This document shows positions 6,720 through 15,373 of a stretch of 64,000 bases of DNA, in pieces (the stretch's first letter is position 1; every line of letters begins with the position of its first letter). Location of the stretch: positions 1 to 64,000 of the forward strand of contig CAZDWS010000007.1 of assembly GCA_964509295.1 (NCBI GenBank), read 5' to 3'. Below the pieces are notes generated by a model that ran no database searches, was not told the origin of the DNA, and was given only the letters and a program-made list of their open reading frames with translations. Source of the stretch: JBGSQR01 sp964509295 (GTDB lineage Bacteria; Desulfobacterota; Desulfuromonadia; Geobacterales; Pseudopelobacteraceae). The translations under genes were made by a program, and so were the position numbers.

Positions 6720-8123
6720 TTATAATTTGAACCCGTTGAGCCAGTTCCAGCCTGCGCTAAGTTCAGGGAATGCGGCACCGAAATGGACTGTCTTGACCGG
6801 ATCAGCAAGCGGCAGGTTGAAGAAAACGGGTGATTCAATTAGTGAGACACCGGGACCCCGTTCACTGCGAGCCTTAGCACCGACAGAGCTGAAGGCGTTG
6901 AAGGCGGCCTGGGAATTTCCATACGGAACCAGTTCGTCACTCCTGTGATGGAACATTCGTATTGGTATGGATGGTATCCATGTAGTTAGGTCTGCAGGAT
7001 TCAGGAATGAATTGTTTTGTCTGAGAAATGCGAACTCCAGGCTTGATTGATTGCTGAGTAGGCTAATGAACGTTGAAGCCATCAGATCCCTCGGTATGAC
7101 AAGATTTACCGGGTTGTAAACCATTCCCATGGCCTCACTGATTGTATTGGATGGTGAAGTGCCGCTGAACAACGGCGGGATTGTACTGTTGTATGGGGCG
7201 ACCATAGAGGATACAGGGTTAAAAAGGGCCCCTTGCGAGGCGTAATTGTAACCGCTGAGCAGGAACGGAAGGAAGTAAGGAGCTTTTGAGGTGCTGTTGG
7301 AGAGCATAAGTGAGCGCATTTCGCCTGAAAGGTCGTGCGGTCCGGAGAGCGGGGCCGAGGCTGTGACGGTGAACTCGGCCGCATGATTGAGCTGTAGTTC
7401 GCGTGTTGTAGTCATTGTCACATACCCCCCCTCGGAATATCCAATCAGAAAAAGCTGACTGTTCCAGCTGCAGGGGGCATTGCTGCCTGCAATTATGTCG
7501 CGGCTGGACCTGAGCATGTCGATAACCTGTCTGGCCAGCGATGTGCCGTGAACATAGGGTTGAGTGTTGGTATTGTCTCCCAGACCCTCATAATCTGTCA
7601 TTACTACAGCATATCCTGTGGATGCAATTGCCGCTGCCACCATTACTTCCGGGTAGTCGGCGGGCCTGTCCAGATGTGACAGGAACTGCGAGGGAGAATA
7701 TGGGCGGTATGTCTCGGTACCGTGTTGGTATAGCAGAATCGGCACAGAAGGTTTTGAGCCGATGAGCCTTCTGGGAAGTATCAACAGACCGGTCATTGAG
7801 TGGGGCTGCCCGTCTGCTCCGATTGATTGATATGTAACTTTTTGAAAGTCAAGAGTATAGTTGATGCTTGAAAGGAGATTCCCAAAGCTGCTGAAAAAAC
7901 TGCCCCAGTCCCAGCCGCCAAGAGATCTGGCAGCGGTCTGTTGAGCACCGGATATGATGTTTGCCAGCAGTGTAGCTGGATTTAGATTGACAACAGTACC
8001 CGCTATCGGAGGAGATACCGCTGGTGTGTCTGTTGATGATTTAGTCCCGCAGCCTGCCGCGAGAAAAGATAGAATCACCAGGGTTGTGCAAAATACGCGC
8101 AGAGCTACAAATAAACTGTTCAT
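6720..8123 (-). CDS. lipoprotein alpha/beta hydrolase (secretory lipase-like)
   Basis: A 467-residue protein from the chosen start: GGAGG lies 6 bases before the ATG at 8123, while an ATG 18 bases further out has no such site. A signal peptide ends in lipobox LAAGC. The body is an alpha/beta-hydrolase fold with ILLYQHGTE (oxyanion-hole region), VMTDYEGLG, and the nucleophile elbow LIGYSEGGYV. A C-terminal FHHRSDELVPYG supplies the likely acid (Asp) and VHFGAAFPEL a possible His. This pattern resembles secretory lipases or cell-envelope esterases; the natural substrate is unknown. It follows the radical SAM gene on the same strand after 203 bases with a separate promoter candidate. Confidence 0.78.
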   Translation of the reverse strand: MNSLFVALRVFCTTLVILSFLAAGCGTKSSTDTPAVSPPIAGTVVNLNPATLLANIISGAQQTAARSLGGWDWGSFFSSFGNLLSSINYTLDFQKVTYQSIGADGQPHSMTGLLILPRRLIGSKPSVPILLYQHGTETYRPYSPSQFLSHLDRPADYPEVMVAAAIASTGYAVVMTDYEGLGDNTNTQPYVHGTSLARQVIDMLRSSRDIIAGSNAPCSWNSQLFLIGYSEGGYVTMTTTRELQLNHAAEFTVTASAPLSGPHDLSGEMRSLMLSNSTSKAPYFLPFLLSGYNYASQGALFNPVSSMVAPYNSTIPPLFSGTSPSNTISEAMGMVYNPVNLVIPRDLMASTFISLLSNQSSLEFAFLRQNNSFLNPADLTTWIPSIPIRMFHHRSDELVPYGNSQAAFNAFSSVGAKARSERGPGVSLIESPVFFNLPLADPVKTVHFGAAFPELSAGWNWLNGFKL

Positions 8124-8188
8124 TGACTGCCTCCAGCCCAAATCTGATTCGAGCTTGGTTGCCGATTGCGGATGAGTTTCATTCTTAA

Positions 8189-8217
8189 ACTATAGGCTTA
8201 TCCATCCCATCTAGCAA
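8189..8217 (-). promoter_or_regulatory. putative promoter of the lipoprotein hydrolase gene
   Basis: On the minus strand TTGCTA (8217-8212) is separated by 17 bases from TATAGT (8194-8189). Matches are 4/6 and 5/6. The predicted start leaves a leader of about 60 bases to the ATG at 8123. Confidence 0.45.
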
Positions 8218-8326
8218 GTTAATGGCGCTGCCATCAGAGATGCGATATAAACCCTGTTCAATAGTTTAACCGGATTATGTTCAGTGAATCGGAATCAGTT
8301 GTGACATGTTGAAGTAGGAAAGAATT

Positions 8327-10189
8327 TTACATTAGTAAAATAATCCCCTCTAAAACAGCAAACTCAAGAAACTCCAAGGCCTCATCTTCAGGTACCCCTA
8401 AGTTGGCAGCAATCTGCCCGCAGGGTGTTTTACCATCCAAACCTTCAAGTAAACGATAGTAAGGCTCAATCAGCGATTCTGTACGGATACCATCAGCTGC
8501 CGGATAGATCGTGGCCCAGGAGCCTGTCCTGGCGGCCATATTAGATAGTTTGCGCAGGTCCGGTTCATATGATTCAAGGATATCCATAATTTCATAGTTG
8601 AAGATTGCCATTCTGGTCGAAGTTGCCAGTCTGGCAGGATATTCCAGTATGTTCGTCAATCCTGCTTCATCCGGTGTGTCGGGTGCCGGAGACAGAAGTG
8701 CTGCGGCGTAGTGGTAATGATAGTCAACAAGGTCCAGTACCAGAGGCAGTAAACGACTGAGCTGTTTTGAACTGAATCTCTGTTTCAGGAAGCGGCGCTG
8801 CAGTTGCCAGATCTGGGTGTCATCAAATTCGGATTCAAGAGTTGTCCGGCCTGAATCTGTTGCAAGCCATTCGGCGAACTGGCACAGGAAACCGGATGGG
8901 GTGGTTTTCAGTGCATTGACTACGGAGTTGAACCAAGCAACAGCCTTGCCACGGCTGTAAAAAATATCACAGGCATTTGCCAGTTGAGCCGCCTGCGCCA
9001 TGTCTGTTGTGTTGAAGTCCGTTGTTGATATCAGTGTGTAGGGTGGGGTGGGCAGATGTATTAATCCGAGGTTTTCGCTTCTGGACGCCAGAGCTGTTCC
9101 GGGAAGGATTGCCAAGGGAAATATGTCAAGATGGTTTGGATATTGCCTCAAAGCGAAGTCCAGGCTTTGCTGGAAACCTCTCAGGTTGTCCCCAGGCAGG
9201 CCGTACATCAGGTCAAAGCCGAAAACCGCCCCGGCCTCATTCAACATGGCAACACGTTTTTCAAAGTCCTTACTATTGAAAGCTCTGCCAATTCCCTTTA
9301 ATACGATAGGATCAGAACTCTGTAGACCAATTTGCAGGGAGCAGGTTATCTGAGCAAACAGTTGTGCCATCTCTTTGTCGATAAATTCACTACGAACCTC
9401 GAAGTGAAAATGAATATGCGGGGCTTTTTTCCTGATCAGTCGAAGGATTGTTTTAGCTCGCTGGGCATCCTGATTAAAGGTGGAATCGAGCACAAAAATC
9501 TGTGAAACATTGTTTTTGACAAAAAGTTTTAATTCAGCATCCAGCCTGTCCAGAGAAAAACGTCTTACCCCTGAATTGCCACGAGAGTCAAAGCAAAAAT
9601 CGCAGGAAAAACCACATCCGCGTGACAGTTGCCAGAGGATCCCATTTAGCTGACTTGCATCAAGAGTGTGATTCAGCCATGGCGATGGAATATTGTCCAG
9701 ATCGGCAATTGGTGATCGGGGCTCCAGGAGAAATTTTGTGTTTATGAGACGCGCTACACCCGGTATGCCGGAGACGTCACTATTGTCTTTGATACGTTCA
9801 TAGACGGCAGAAAATGGCTCTTCACCCTCACCAACAATCAGAAAGTCAAAGCAGCTTTCCTTCAAAACGCCTTCCGGGTCTGCAGTGGCTTCCGGTCCTC
9901 CGGCAAACAACCGGATGGATGGTATTGCCTTGCGCAGGCCCGCTGCAATTTCCACACAGAGTGAACGGTTCCAGACATACATTGAAAATCCAATGGCAGC
10001 AGGAGTTCCCATGCTTAGTTCGTTTATATACTCCTCTGTTTCAAACCCTGGAAAAAAGTCTACTCTGGTTGTTTCTGGTCCGTTTCCGGCAGGATTTATC
10101 TTATTCAGATAACTTTGCAGGAATGCATTTGCAAGCGGAATTGATTGTGGTGATGGGTATGGGTGTATGGCTACAAGTCTGATTTGCAA
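8327..10189 (-). CDS. B12-binding-domain-type radical SAM protein
   Basis: A 620-residue protein. Residues about 1-150 form a cobalamin-binding-like Rossmann domain (AAIGFSMYVWNR, IRLFAGGPEATADPE, FLIVGEGEEPF); the DxHxxG cobalamin ligand motif is absent, as in many BchE-like members. The radical SAM domain carries the cluster motif C192-x3-C196-x2-C199 in SRGCGFSCDFCFDSRG, then LQIGLQSSDP and FGFDLMYGLPGD. A DUF4080-like C-terminal region follows. The last 50 residues (DGKTPCGQIAANLGVPEDEALEFLE, shown in parts) look like a small PqqD/winged-helix peptide-binding module. Reaction and substrate are unknown. Confidence 0.82.
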   Translation of the reverse strand: MQIRLVAIHPYPSPQSIPLANAFLQSYLNKINPAGNGPETTRVDFFPGFETEEYINELSMGTPAAIGFSMYVWNRSLCVEIAAGLRKAIPSIRLFAGGPEATADPEGVLKESCFDFLIVGEGEEPFSAVYERIKDNSDVSGIPGVARLINTKFLLEPRSPIADLDNIPSPWLNHTLDASQLNGILWQLSRGCGFSCDFCFDSRGNSGVRRFSLDRLDAELKLFVKNNVSQIFVLDSTFNQDAQRAKTILRLIRKKAPHIHFHFEVRSEFIDKEMAQLFAQITCSLQIGLQSSDPIVLKGIGRAFNSKDFEKRVAMLNEAGAVFGFDLMYGLPGDNLRGFQQSLDFALRQYPNHLDIFPLAILPGTALASRSENLGLIHLPTPPYTLISTTDFNTTDMAQAAQLANACDIFYSRGKAVAWFNSVVNALKTTPSGFLCQFAEWLATDSGRTTLESEFDDTQIWQLQRRFLKQRFSSKQLSRLLPLVLDLVDYHYHYAAALLSPAPDTPDEAGLTNILEYPARLATSTRMAIFNYEIMDILESYEPDLRKLSNMAARTGSWATIYPAADGIRTESLIEPYYRLLEGLDGKTPCGQIAANLGVPEDEALEFLEFAVLEGIILLM

Positions 10190-10220
10190 GGGCAGATACC
10201 TTTCTTCAGTAAGTTCATAT

Positions 10221-10251
10221 CATATATTCGTCTAAACAGAGTAATTGTCAA
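10221..10251 (-). promoter_or_regulatory. putative promoter of the radical SAM gene
   Basis: A perfect TTGACA on the minus strand (10251-10246) is followed after 17-19 bases by an AT-rich -10 region (AATATATG, around 10228-10221). The -10 match is only moderate and its exact register is uncertain. Confidence 0.35.
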
Positions 10252-10278
10252 CCGGCTAATGGTTTGGCGACAGCAAAA

Positions 10279-10294
10279 AGGCATGACGGTTGCA
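10279..10294 (+). promoter_or_regulatory. candidate sigma-54 promoter of the kdsD-lpt-rpoN operon
   Basis: AGGCATG-ACGG-TTGCA matches the sigma-54 consensus TGGCAYR-N4-TTGCW at every position but the first. The essential GG (10280-10281) and GC (10292-10293) are exactly 10 bases apart. The predicted start would be near 10304, about 80 bases before the kdsD ATG. rpoN itself lies downstream in the same run of genes. Confidence 0.55.
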
Positions 10295-10385
10295 TTTTTT
10301 GGTGTTTTGGTGTTTACTACGCCTGTTTTCGCACTGTACTTGTTTCTGAGCATATTTTGAATAATAGAAAGTAGGCGGGGCAGTT

Positions 10386-11351
10386 ATGATTTTAAATGAG
10401 GCACGCAGGGTCATCAAAGTTGAAGCGGATGCGCTTCTTGCCATGGCTGAACGAATTGACGGTGATTTCGAGCGGGCGGTCAAGTTGATTTTGTCAAGTA
10501 CCGGTCGGGTTGTTGTTACTGGCATGGGCAAGTCCGGTCTGGTTGGGCAAAAGATCGCTTCAACCATGGCATCAACCGGTACGCCGGCTCTTTTTCTCCA
10601 TCCGGCAGAAGGTATTCATGGCGATCTTGGTATGATTATGAAGGGTGATGTGGTCATCGCCATTTCAAATAGTGGTGAAACTGAAGAGTTGTTGCGCATT
10701 TTGCCTGTAATTAAGCGCCTGGGGGCGCCTCTGATCGGTATGAGTGGTAAAACGACATCCACTCTTGCCCGCGCCAGTGATGTGTTTCTGGATGTTTCTG
10801 TCAAAGAGGAAGCTTGCCCGTTGGGGCTTGCCCCGACCGCATCCACAACTGCAACGCTGGCTATGGGGGATGCCCTGTCTGTTGCGCTGCTGGTTGAACG
10901 TGGTTTCCGTGCAGAGGATTTTGCCGTGTATCATCCCGGTGGTGCCCTTGGCAAGAAACTGTTTCTGCGGGTTGAGGATCTGATGCACAGCGGAGATGAT
11001 ATACCGCTGGTTTCGGAAAGTACGGTAATGAAAGATGTGCTTTTTGTAATCAGTGCTAAAAGGATGGGTGTGACCGGCGTTGTTAATGATCAGGGTGTTC
11101 TTTTAGGTGTAATCACAGATGGTGATCTGCGTCGCGCCCTGGAAAAGAAATTTGATATCCTTGGTCATCAGGCTTCCGAGATCATGAAACTGAATCCGTT
11201 ACGTATTAAACGTCAGGAGCTGGCTGCAGCAGCACTTCAAATTATGGAAAAATATTCGATCACTTCTTTGTTTGTTTTTGAAGATGATCAGAGTACTTCA
11301 CCATGCGGTATTGTTCATCTGCATGACATTCTGAGAGCGGGGATAGCCTGA
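10386..11351 (+). CDS. kdsD: arabinose-5-phosphate isomerase
   Basis: A 321-residue KdsD/KpsF enzyme that converts ribulose-5-phosphate to arabinose-5-phosphate, the first committed step to Kdo of lipopolysaccharide. An N-terminal SIS domain (VVVTGMGKSGLVGQKIAST about 40-58, AISNSGETEELL) is followed by ALAPTAST-like LGLAPTASTTATLAMGDAL (143-161) and two CBS domains (about 205-321). Length and domain order are standard. Its stop codon overlaps the ATG of kdsC, giving a translationally coupled pair. Without a capsule locus in view, the LPS paralogue name is preferred. Confidence 0.93.
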   Translation: MILNEARRVIKVEADALLAMAERIDGDFERAVKLILSSTGRVVVTGMGKSGLVGQKIASTMASTGTPALFLHPAEGIHGDLGMIMKGDVVIAISNSGETEELLRILPVIKRLGAPLIGMSGKTTSTLARASDVFLDVSVKEEACPLGLAPTASTTATLAMGDALSVALLVERGFRAEDFAVYHPGGALGKKLFLRVEDLMHSGDDIPLVSESTVMKDVLFVISAKRMGVTGVVNDQGVLLGVITDGDLRRALEKKFDILGHQASEIMKLNPLRIKRQELAAAALQIMEKYSITSLFVFEDDQSTSPCGIVHLHDILRAGIA

Positions 11352-11866
11352 TGAATGAAAAGTTGAAAAATATCCGACTGCTGCTGCTTGATGTTGATGG
11401 AGTGATGACAGACGGTGGTATCATCTATGATGCTAATGGCCTTGAAACCAAACGGTTTAATGTAAAAGATGGTCATGGGATAAAGATGCTGCAGCGGCAT
11501 GGCATAGAAGTTGGCATAATTACCGGAAGAACATCTGTTGTTGTTGATTTCAGGGCAAAAGAGCTGGGAATTGAGCTGGTGTACCAGGGTGCGCTCAAAA
11601 AACTTGTCAGTTATGATGATATAAAGGAAAAAACCGGACTGCAGGACTGTCAGATCGCATATATGGGGGATGACGTTATTGATGTACCGGTTCTGCGCCG
11701 GGTTGGTTTTTCTGCTGCACCAAAGGATGCACTTCCGGAAGTGTCTTCACTGGTAGATTATGTTTCTTATAACGGTGGTGGTAAAGGTGCTGTTCGTGAG
11801 GTTTGCGACTTGATACTCAAAGGTCGTGGCTTTTGGGATGAAATTGCAAGTCGTTATGAACTATAG
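11351..11866 (+). CDS. kdsC: 3-deoxy-D-manno-octulosonate 8-phosphate phosphatase
   Basis: A 171-residue C0-type HAD phosphatase without a cap domain. It removes phosphate from Kdo-8-phosphate. The nucleophile motif is LLLDVDGVMTDG (D14, D16), with RFNVKDGHGIKMLQ, IITGRTS (motif II), and GDDVIDVPVLRRVG (motif IV). Length is typical. It starts on the last base of kdsD. The 81 bases to lptC contain no clear terminator, so transcription probably continues. Confidence 0.93.
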   Translation: MNEKLKNIRLLLLDVDGVMTDGGIIYDANGLETKRFNVKDGHGIKMLQRHGIEVGIITGRTSVVVDFRAKELGIELVYQGALKKLVSYDDIKEKTGLQDCQIAYMGDDVIDVPVLRRVGFSAAPKDALPEVSSLVDYVSYNGGGKGAVREVCDLILKGRGFWDEIASRYEL

Positions 11867-11947
11867 CTATTCAATCTTTATGCCAACAATGGATTCTGGT
11901 TTACGTTCTGCTGGACAGTCCTCCAGTACGGTGATATAGTCCAGCCT

Positions 11948-12523
11948 ATGGTATCGCCACGGAAGATCAGGCTTGTGCTGGCTATTATTGTTGTGACGGC
12001 TACTATCGGCATTGTGGCCGCCATTTCGCAAAAGGGCTCCAAGTCGATTCCCCCGGAGCCGGTCCCTCAGCATATCCCCAAAAACATTGATCTCGCTTTA
12101 CAGAATGCCCGTTTCACCGAAATGCGTGACGGTGCTGTTGTCTGGGTTCTTGTTGCTGAAAAGGCTGAATATGACAAAGATGGTGAAATTGTCACTTTGA
12201 CCGGTATTAAAATGAATTTTGAAAAGACTCCGACTGCAGGTTCAGTTGCAGTTACTGCGTCTAGTGGCAGTTATTCCGATAAAAGCAAAGTCGTAAAATT
12301 ACGTGGCAAGGTCAGGCTGGTTACGGAAGATGGCGCTGTTTTTGAAACTGATTCTATCGATTATATTTCTGAACGTTCAAGTTTTATTACTAAAGCACCG
12401 GTTAAGTTCAAACATCATCGTCTTGGTCTAACTGCACATGGCATGGAAATGGAAGTACGCAGTCAACAAGCCAATTTCCATAAACCGGTTGACGCTAATA
12501 TTGAAGGCCAACAGCACAGATAA
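11948..12523 (+). CDS. lptC: LPS export ABC transporter periplasmic protein LptC
   Basis: A 191-residue bitopic protein: one N-terminal membrane segment (about residues 8-26), then a periplasmic OstA/LptC beta-jellyroll with repeats such as ARFTEMRDGAVVWVLVAEKAEY and LRGKVRLVTEDGAVFETDSIDY (given in part). LptC links the LptB2FG extractor to the LptA bridge that carries lipopolysaccharide across the periplasm. Sequence conservation in this family is low, so the assignment also rests on its position between kdsC and lptA-lptB. The ribosome binding site is weak. Confidence 0.88.
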   Translation: MVSPRKIRLVLAIIVVTATIGIVAAISQKGSKSIPPEPVPQHIPKNIDLALQNARFTEMRDGAVVWVLVAEKAEYDKDGEIVTLTGIKMNFEKTPTAGSVAVTASSGSYSDKSKVVKLRGKVRLVTEDGAVFETDSIDYISERSSFITKAPVKFKHHRLGLTAHGMEMEVRSQQANFHKPVDANIEGQQHR

Positions 12524-12541
12524 ACGAGTTTTGTGAGTTGT

Positions 12542-13057
12542 ATGAAAAATTTACTTAAAATACTTGCAGTATGTCTGGTTCCGGTTTCTATCGCTTTTGC
12601 TGCTGATCCTGCCAAATCAGGATTGCGTAAAGATCGTTCTAATCTGCCTATTACTGTCAAATCCAATGATTTGGCCGCTGACAATAAAGGTAAAATTGCG
12701 ATTTTTACCGGCAAGGTTGTGGCAAAACATGGCGATATAACCATTTATGCTGAAAAGCTGACAGTCAGCTATGGCAACCAGAAGGGTGAGGTTGAGAAGA
12801 TAGAAGCTGAAAATGACGTCCGAATTGTTCAGGAAAACAGGATCGGTACAGCTAAACATGCTATTTATCAGAGCAAGGAAGGTCTGATAACCCTGACTGG
12901 TAATCCCAGGGTTACTCAGGGAAGCGATACTATTTCCGGTAAAATTATTACCTACTATATTGATGAGGACCGAAGCGTTGTTTCAGGTGGTGGCGACTCA
13001 AGAGTAGAAGCGGTTATACATCCGCCGGACAAGAAGAATAATGTCTCCCCACGCTAA
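12542..13057 (+). CDS. lptA: LPS transport periplasmic protein LptA
   Basis: A 171-residue secreted protein from the ATG at 12542; a GTG nine bases earlier is also in frame but less likely. A signal peptide (cleavage near AFAADP) precedes an OstA-like domain with VKSNDLAADNKGKIAIFTGKV, LTVSYGNQKGEVEKIEA and SGKIITYYIDEDRSVVSGG. LptA monomers stack to form the periplasmic slide for lipopolysaccharide between LptC and LptD. The gene overlaps lptB by 17 bases, which supports coupled expression. Confidence 0.92.
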   Translation: MKNLLKILAVCLVPVSIAFAADPAKSGLRKDRSNLPITVKSNDLAADNKGKIAIFTGKVVAKHGDITIYAEKLTVSYGNQKGEVEKIEAENDVRIVQENRIGTAKHAIYQSKEGLITLTGNPRVTQGSDTISGKIITYYIDEDRSVVSGGGDSRVEAVIHPPDKKNNVSPR

Positions 13058-13781
13058 TAAATTGAGGCTCTGGTCCTCTGGTCTGAAGAAGAGTTATGGT
13101 CCACGTCAGGTTGTAAAAGGGGTCGATATTTCGATCGAGTCCGGATCTGTTGTTGGACTGTTGGGACCAAATGGTGCCGGTAAGACTACAACTTTTTATA
13201 TGGTGGTTGGTCTTGCACAACCTGATAGTGGTCAGGTTTTTATTGGCGACAGAGATATTACCGCTATGCCAATGTATCAAAGGGCGCGCAGTGGAATCAG
13301 CTATTTGCCTCAGGAAGCATCGGTGTTTCGTAAGCTATCTGTTGCTGATAATCTGATGGCAATACTGGAAGTGGTTGAGCCTGAAAAAAATAACCGTATC
13401 CATCGGATGGATCAATTACTTGAAGAGTTCGGGATCACCCACATTGCCAATGCCAAAGGATTTGCTCTTTCCGGCGGGGAGCGCAGAAGGGTCGAGATAG
13501 CCAGAGCATTGATTACAAATCCGGCATTTATCCTGTTGGATGAACCTTTTGCAGGAATTGACCCCATAGCCGTTGCCGAAATTCAGAAATTGATTGTTTC
13601 CCTTAAGGAACGTAATATAGGTGTATTGATTTCTGATCATAATGTGCGCGAAACATTGGGTGTTTGTGATGTTGCCTATATTATGAGTGCGGGAGAGGTA
13701 CTTGAATATGGTACGCCCGATGAAATTGCCGTCAGTCGTAAAGCCCGGGAAATTTATCTTGGTGATGATTTCAAGCTTTGA
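13041..13781 (+). CDS. lptB: LPS export ABC transporter ATPase LptB
   Basis: A 246-residue ABC ATPase that powers extraction of lipopolysaccharide from the inner membrane with LptF and LptG (not in this window). Walker A is GPNGAGKTT (42-50), Q-loop SYLPQEASVFRKL, signature LSGGE (143-147), Walker B FILLDEP (164-170), then FAGIDP and the switch His in ISDHNVRE. These are typical LptB/YhbG features. A short ANKLRLWSSGLKKSYG N-terminal extension precedes the domain. Confidence 0.95.
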   Translation: MSPHANKLRLWSSGLKKSYGPRQVVKGVDISIESGSVVGLLGPNGAGKTTTFYMVVGLAQPDSGQVFIGDRDITAMPMYQRARSGISYLPQEASVFRKLSVADNLMAILEVVEPEKNNRIHRMDQLLEEFGITHIANAKGFALSGGERRRVEIARALITNPAFILLDEPFAGIDPIAVAEIQKLIVSLKERNIGVLISDHNVRETLGVCDVAYIMSAGEVLEYGTPDEIAVSRKAREIYLGDDFKL

Positions 13782-13817
13782 TTCCATTTAATCTGATTTA
13801 AACGAGGATATAACTTC

Positions 13818-15257
13818 ATGGCCATGGAAATGCGCCAACAAATGAAAATGACCCAGCAACTGGTGATGACACCTCAGTTGCAACAGGCCATTAAATTGCT
13901 CCAGTTGACGCGTATCGAACTGCAGGACGTGGTGCGTCAGGAGTTGGAGGAAAACCCACTGCTGGAAGAAAGTGCCGAAACGGAAGAAGTTACGGATGCG
14001 GAGTCAATTGAAACGGCTGAACTGGAGGCTGAATCGGTCAATGAAACGCAGGATTTTCGTGAGGTAGAAACCGGGGATGATACCCTGCGTGACTGGGATA
14101 GTTATCTTGACGGCTACAATTACAGCTCTGGGGAGCAGTACAGTGGCGAGGATGAACGTCCTTCGTTTGAAAATCTGCTTACCCGTAAAGGTACTTTGAT
14201 AGATCATCTGCTTTGGCAGCTCCATATGGGGCACTTTGCCACTGATGAGGTTGCTATTGGTGAGGAAGTCATCGGTAATATTGATGAGGGTGGTTATCTG
14301 AGGTCGTCGCTGGCTGAAATAGCTGAAGTGTGTTCTGTTGAGGAAGATGAGGTTTTATCAGTTCTGGAGCAGATTCAGGAGTTTGATCCGAGTGGAGTAG
14401 GGGCCAGGGATTTGCGTGAGTGCCTGCTGATCCAAGCCCGCTTTTTAGGAATGCAGGGCAGCCTGGTTGAGCGAATTCTGCTTCATCACTTAAATGATCT
14501 TGAAACAAGAAATTATAAGGTGATTTCAAAAAGCCTGAATGCGGATATTAGCCAGATCCATGTGGCAGCAAAGATTATTGCGGGTTTTGATCCAAGGCCG
14601 GGCAGGATATATGGTTCGGAAGATGTTCACTATATCTCACCGGATATTTTTGTTTCCAAGCTTGGTGATGAGTATGTAGTTATGCTTAACGAAGAAGGAT
14701 TGCCGAACCTGAAGGTTAGTCCGGCTTATAACGATGCGAGGAGTAACGGTTCTGTTGATTCCAAGGCAGAAGAGTACATTGGGGAGAAGATGCGTTCTGC
14801 CTTATGGCTGATAAAAAGTATTCAGCAGCGGCAACGTACAATCTACAGAGTTGCCAAGAGTATCGTCCGTTTTCAGAAGGATTTCCTTGATAATGGTATC
14901 GAATATCTCAAACCTCTGGTTCTTAGAGATGTTGCAGATGACATCAGTATGCACGAATCCACTATCAGCCGGGTGACAACCAACAAGTATATGCAGACAC
15001 CACAGGGGTTGTATGAGTTGAAGTATTTTTTCAATAGCGGGCTTTCCACAAGCGGTGGAGATTTTGTTGCATCTGAAAGCGTTAAAAACCGTATCCGTGA
15101 AATCATTGAAAAAGAGGATCCCAGAAAACCGCTCTCGGACCAGAAAATTGCTGAAATGCTTATGGTCGAGACGGTAAATATAGCAAGAAGAACAGTTACC
15201 AAATACAGGGAAATCTTGAGACTCGGATCATCCTCTGAACGAAAGCGGCACTTTTAA
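13818..15257 (+). CDS. rpoN: RNA polymerase sigma-54 factor
   Basis: A 479-residue sigma-54. Region I is the glutamine-rich start (MRQQMKMTQQLVMTPQLQQA, about residues 5-24) that binds activator ATPases. An acidic region II follows (50-110), then the core-binding domain. The C-terminal HTH and the RpoN box ARRTVTKYREILRL read the -12 and -24 promoter elements. GAGG sits before the ATG. It is followed by hpf, hprK and PTS genes, the usual sigma-54 neighbourhood in proteobacteria, and preceded by lptB after 36 bases. A sigma-54 promoter candidate at 10279 could make the operon self-dependent. Confidence 0.97.
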   Translation: MAMEMRQQMKMTQQLVMTPQLQQAIKLLQLTRIELQDVVRQELEENPLLEESAETEEVTDAESIETAELEAESVNETQDFREVETGDDTLRDWDSYLDGYNYSSGEQYSGEDERPSFENLLTRKGTLIDHLLWQLHMGHFATDEVAIGEEVIGNIDEGGYLRSSLAEIAEVCSVEEDEVLSVLEQIQEFDPSGVGARDLRECLLIQARFLGMQGSLVERILLHHLNDLETRNYKVISKSLNADISQIHVAAKIIAGFDPRPGRIYGSEDVHYISPDIFVSKLGDEYVVMLNEEGLPNLKVSPAYNDARSNGSVDSKAEEYIGEKMRSALWLIKSIQQRQRTIYRVAKSIVRFQKDFLDNGIEYLKPLVLRDVADDISMHESTISRVTTNKYMQTPQGLYELKYFFNSGLSTSGGDFVASESVKNRIREIIEKEDPRKPLSDQKIAEMLMVETVNIARRTVTKYREILRLGSSSERKRHF

Positions 15258-15373
15258 CCAGCTCTTTTATTTTTGATCAGTCAGCAGTTTATTGAGTCTG
15301 AATAGTTGGATTGTTTTCAGGTCTGAGGTAATATTAAATTGTAGTAGAAAGCGACATTACACGAGGAGGAATT

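Noticed and set aside
10163..10360. Open frame of 65 codons in the gap between the radical SAM gene and kdsD
   Set aside because: It overlaps the start of the radical SAM gene, lacks a ribosome binding site and covers promoter-like sequences; low-complexity composition.
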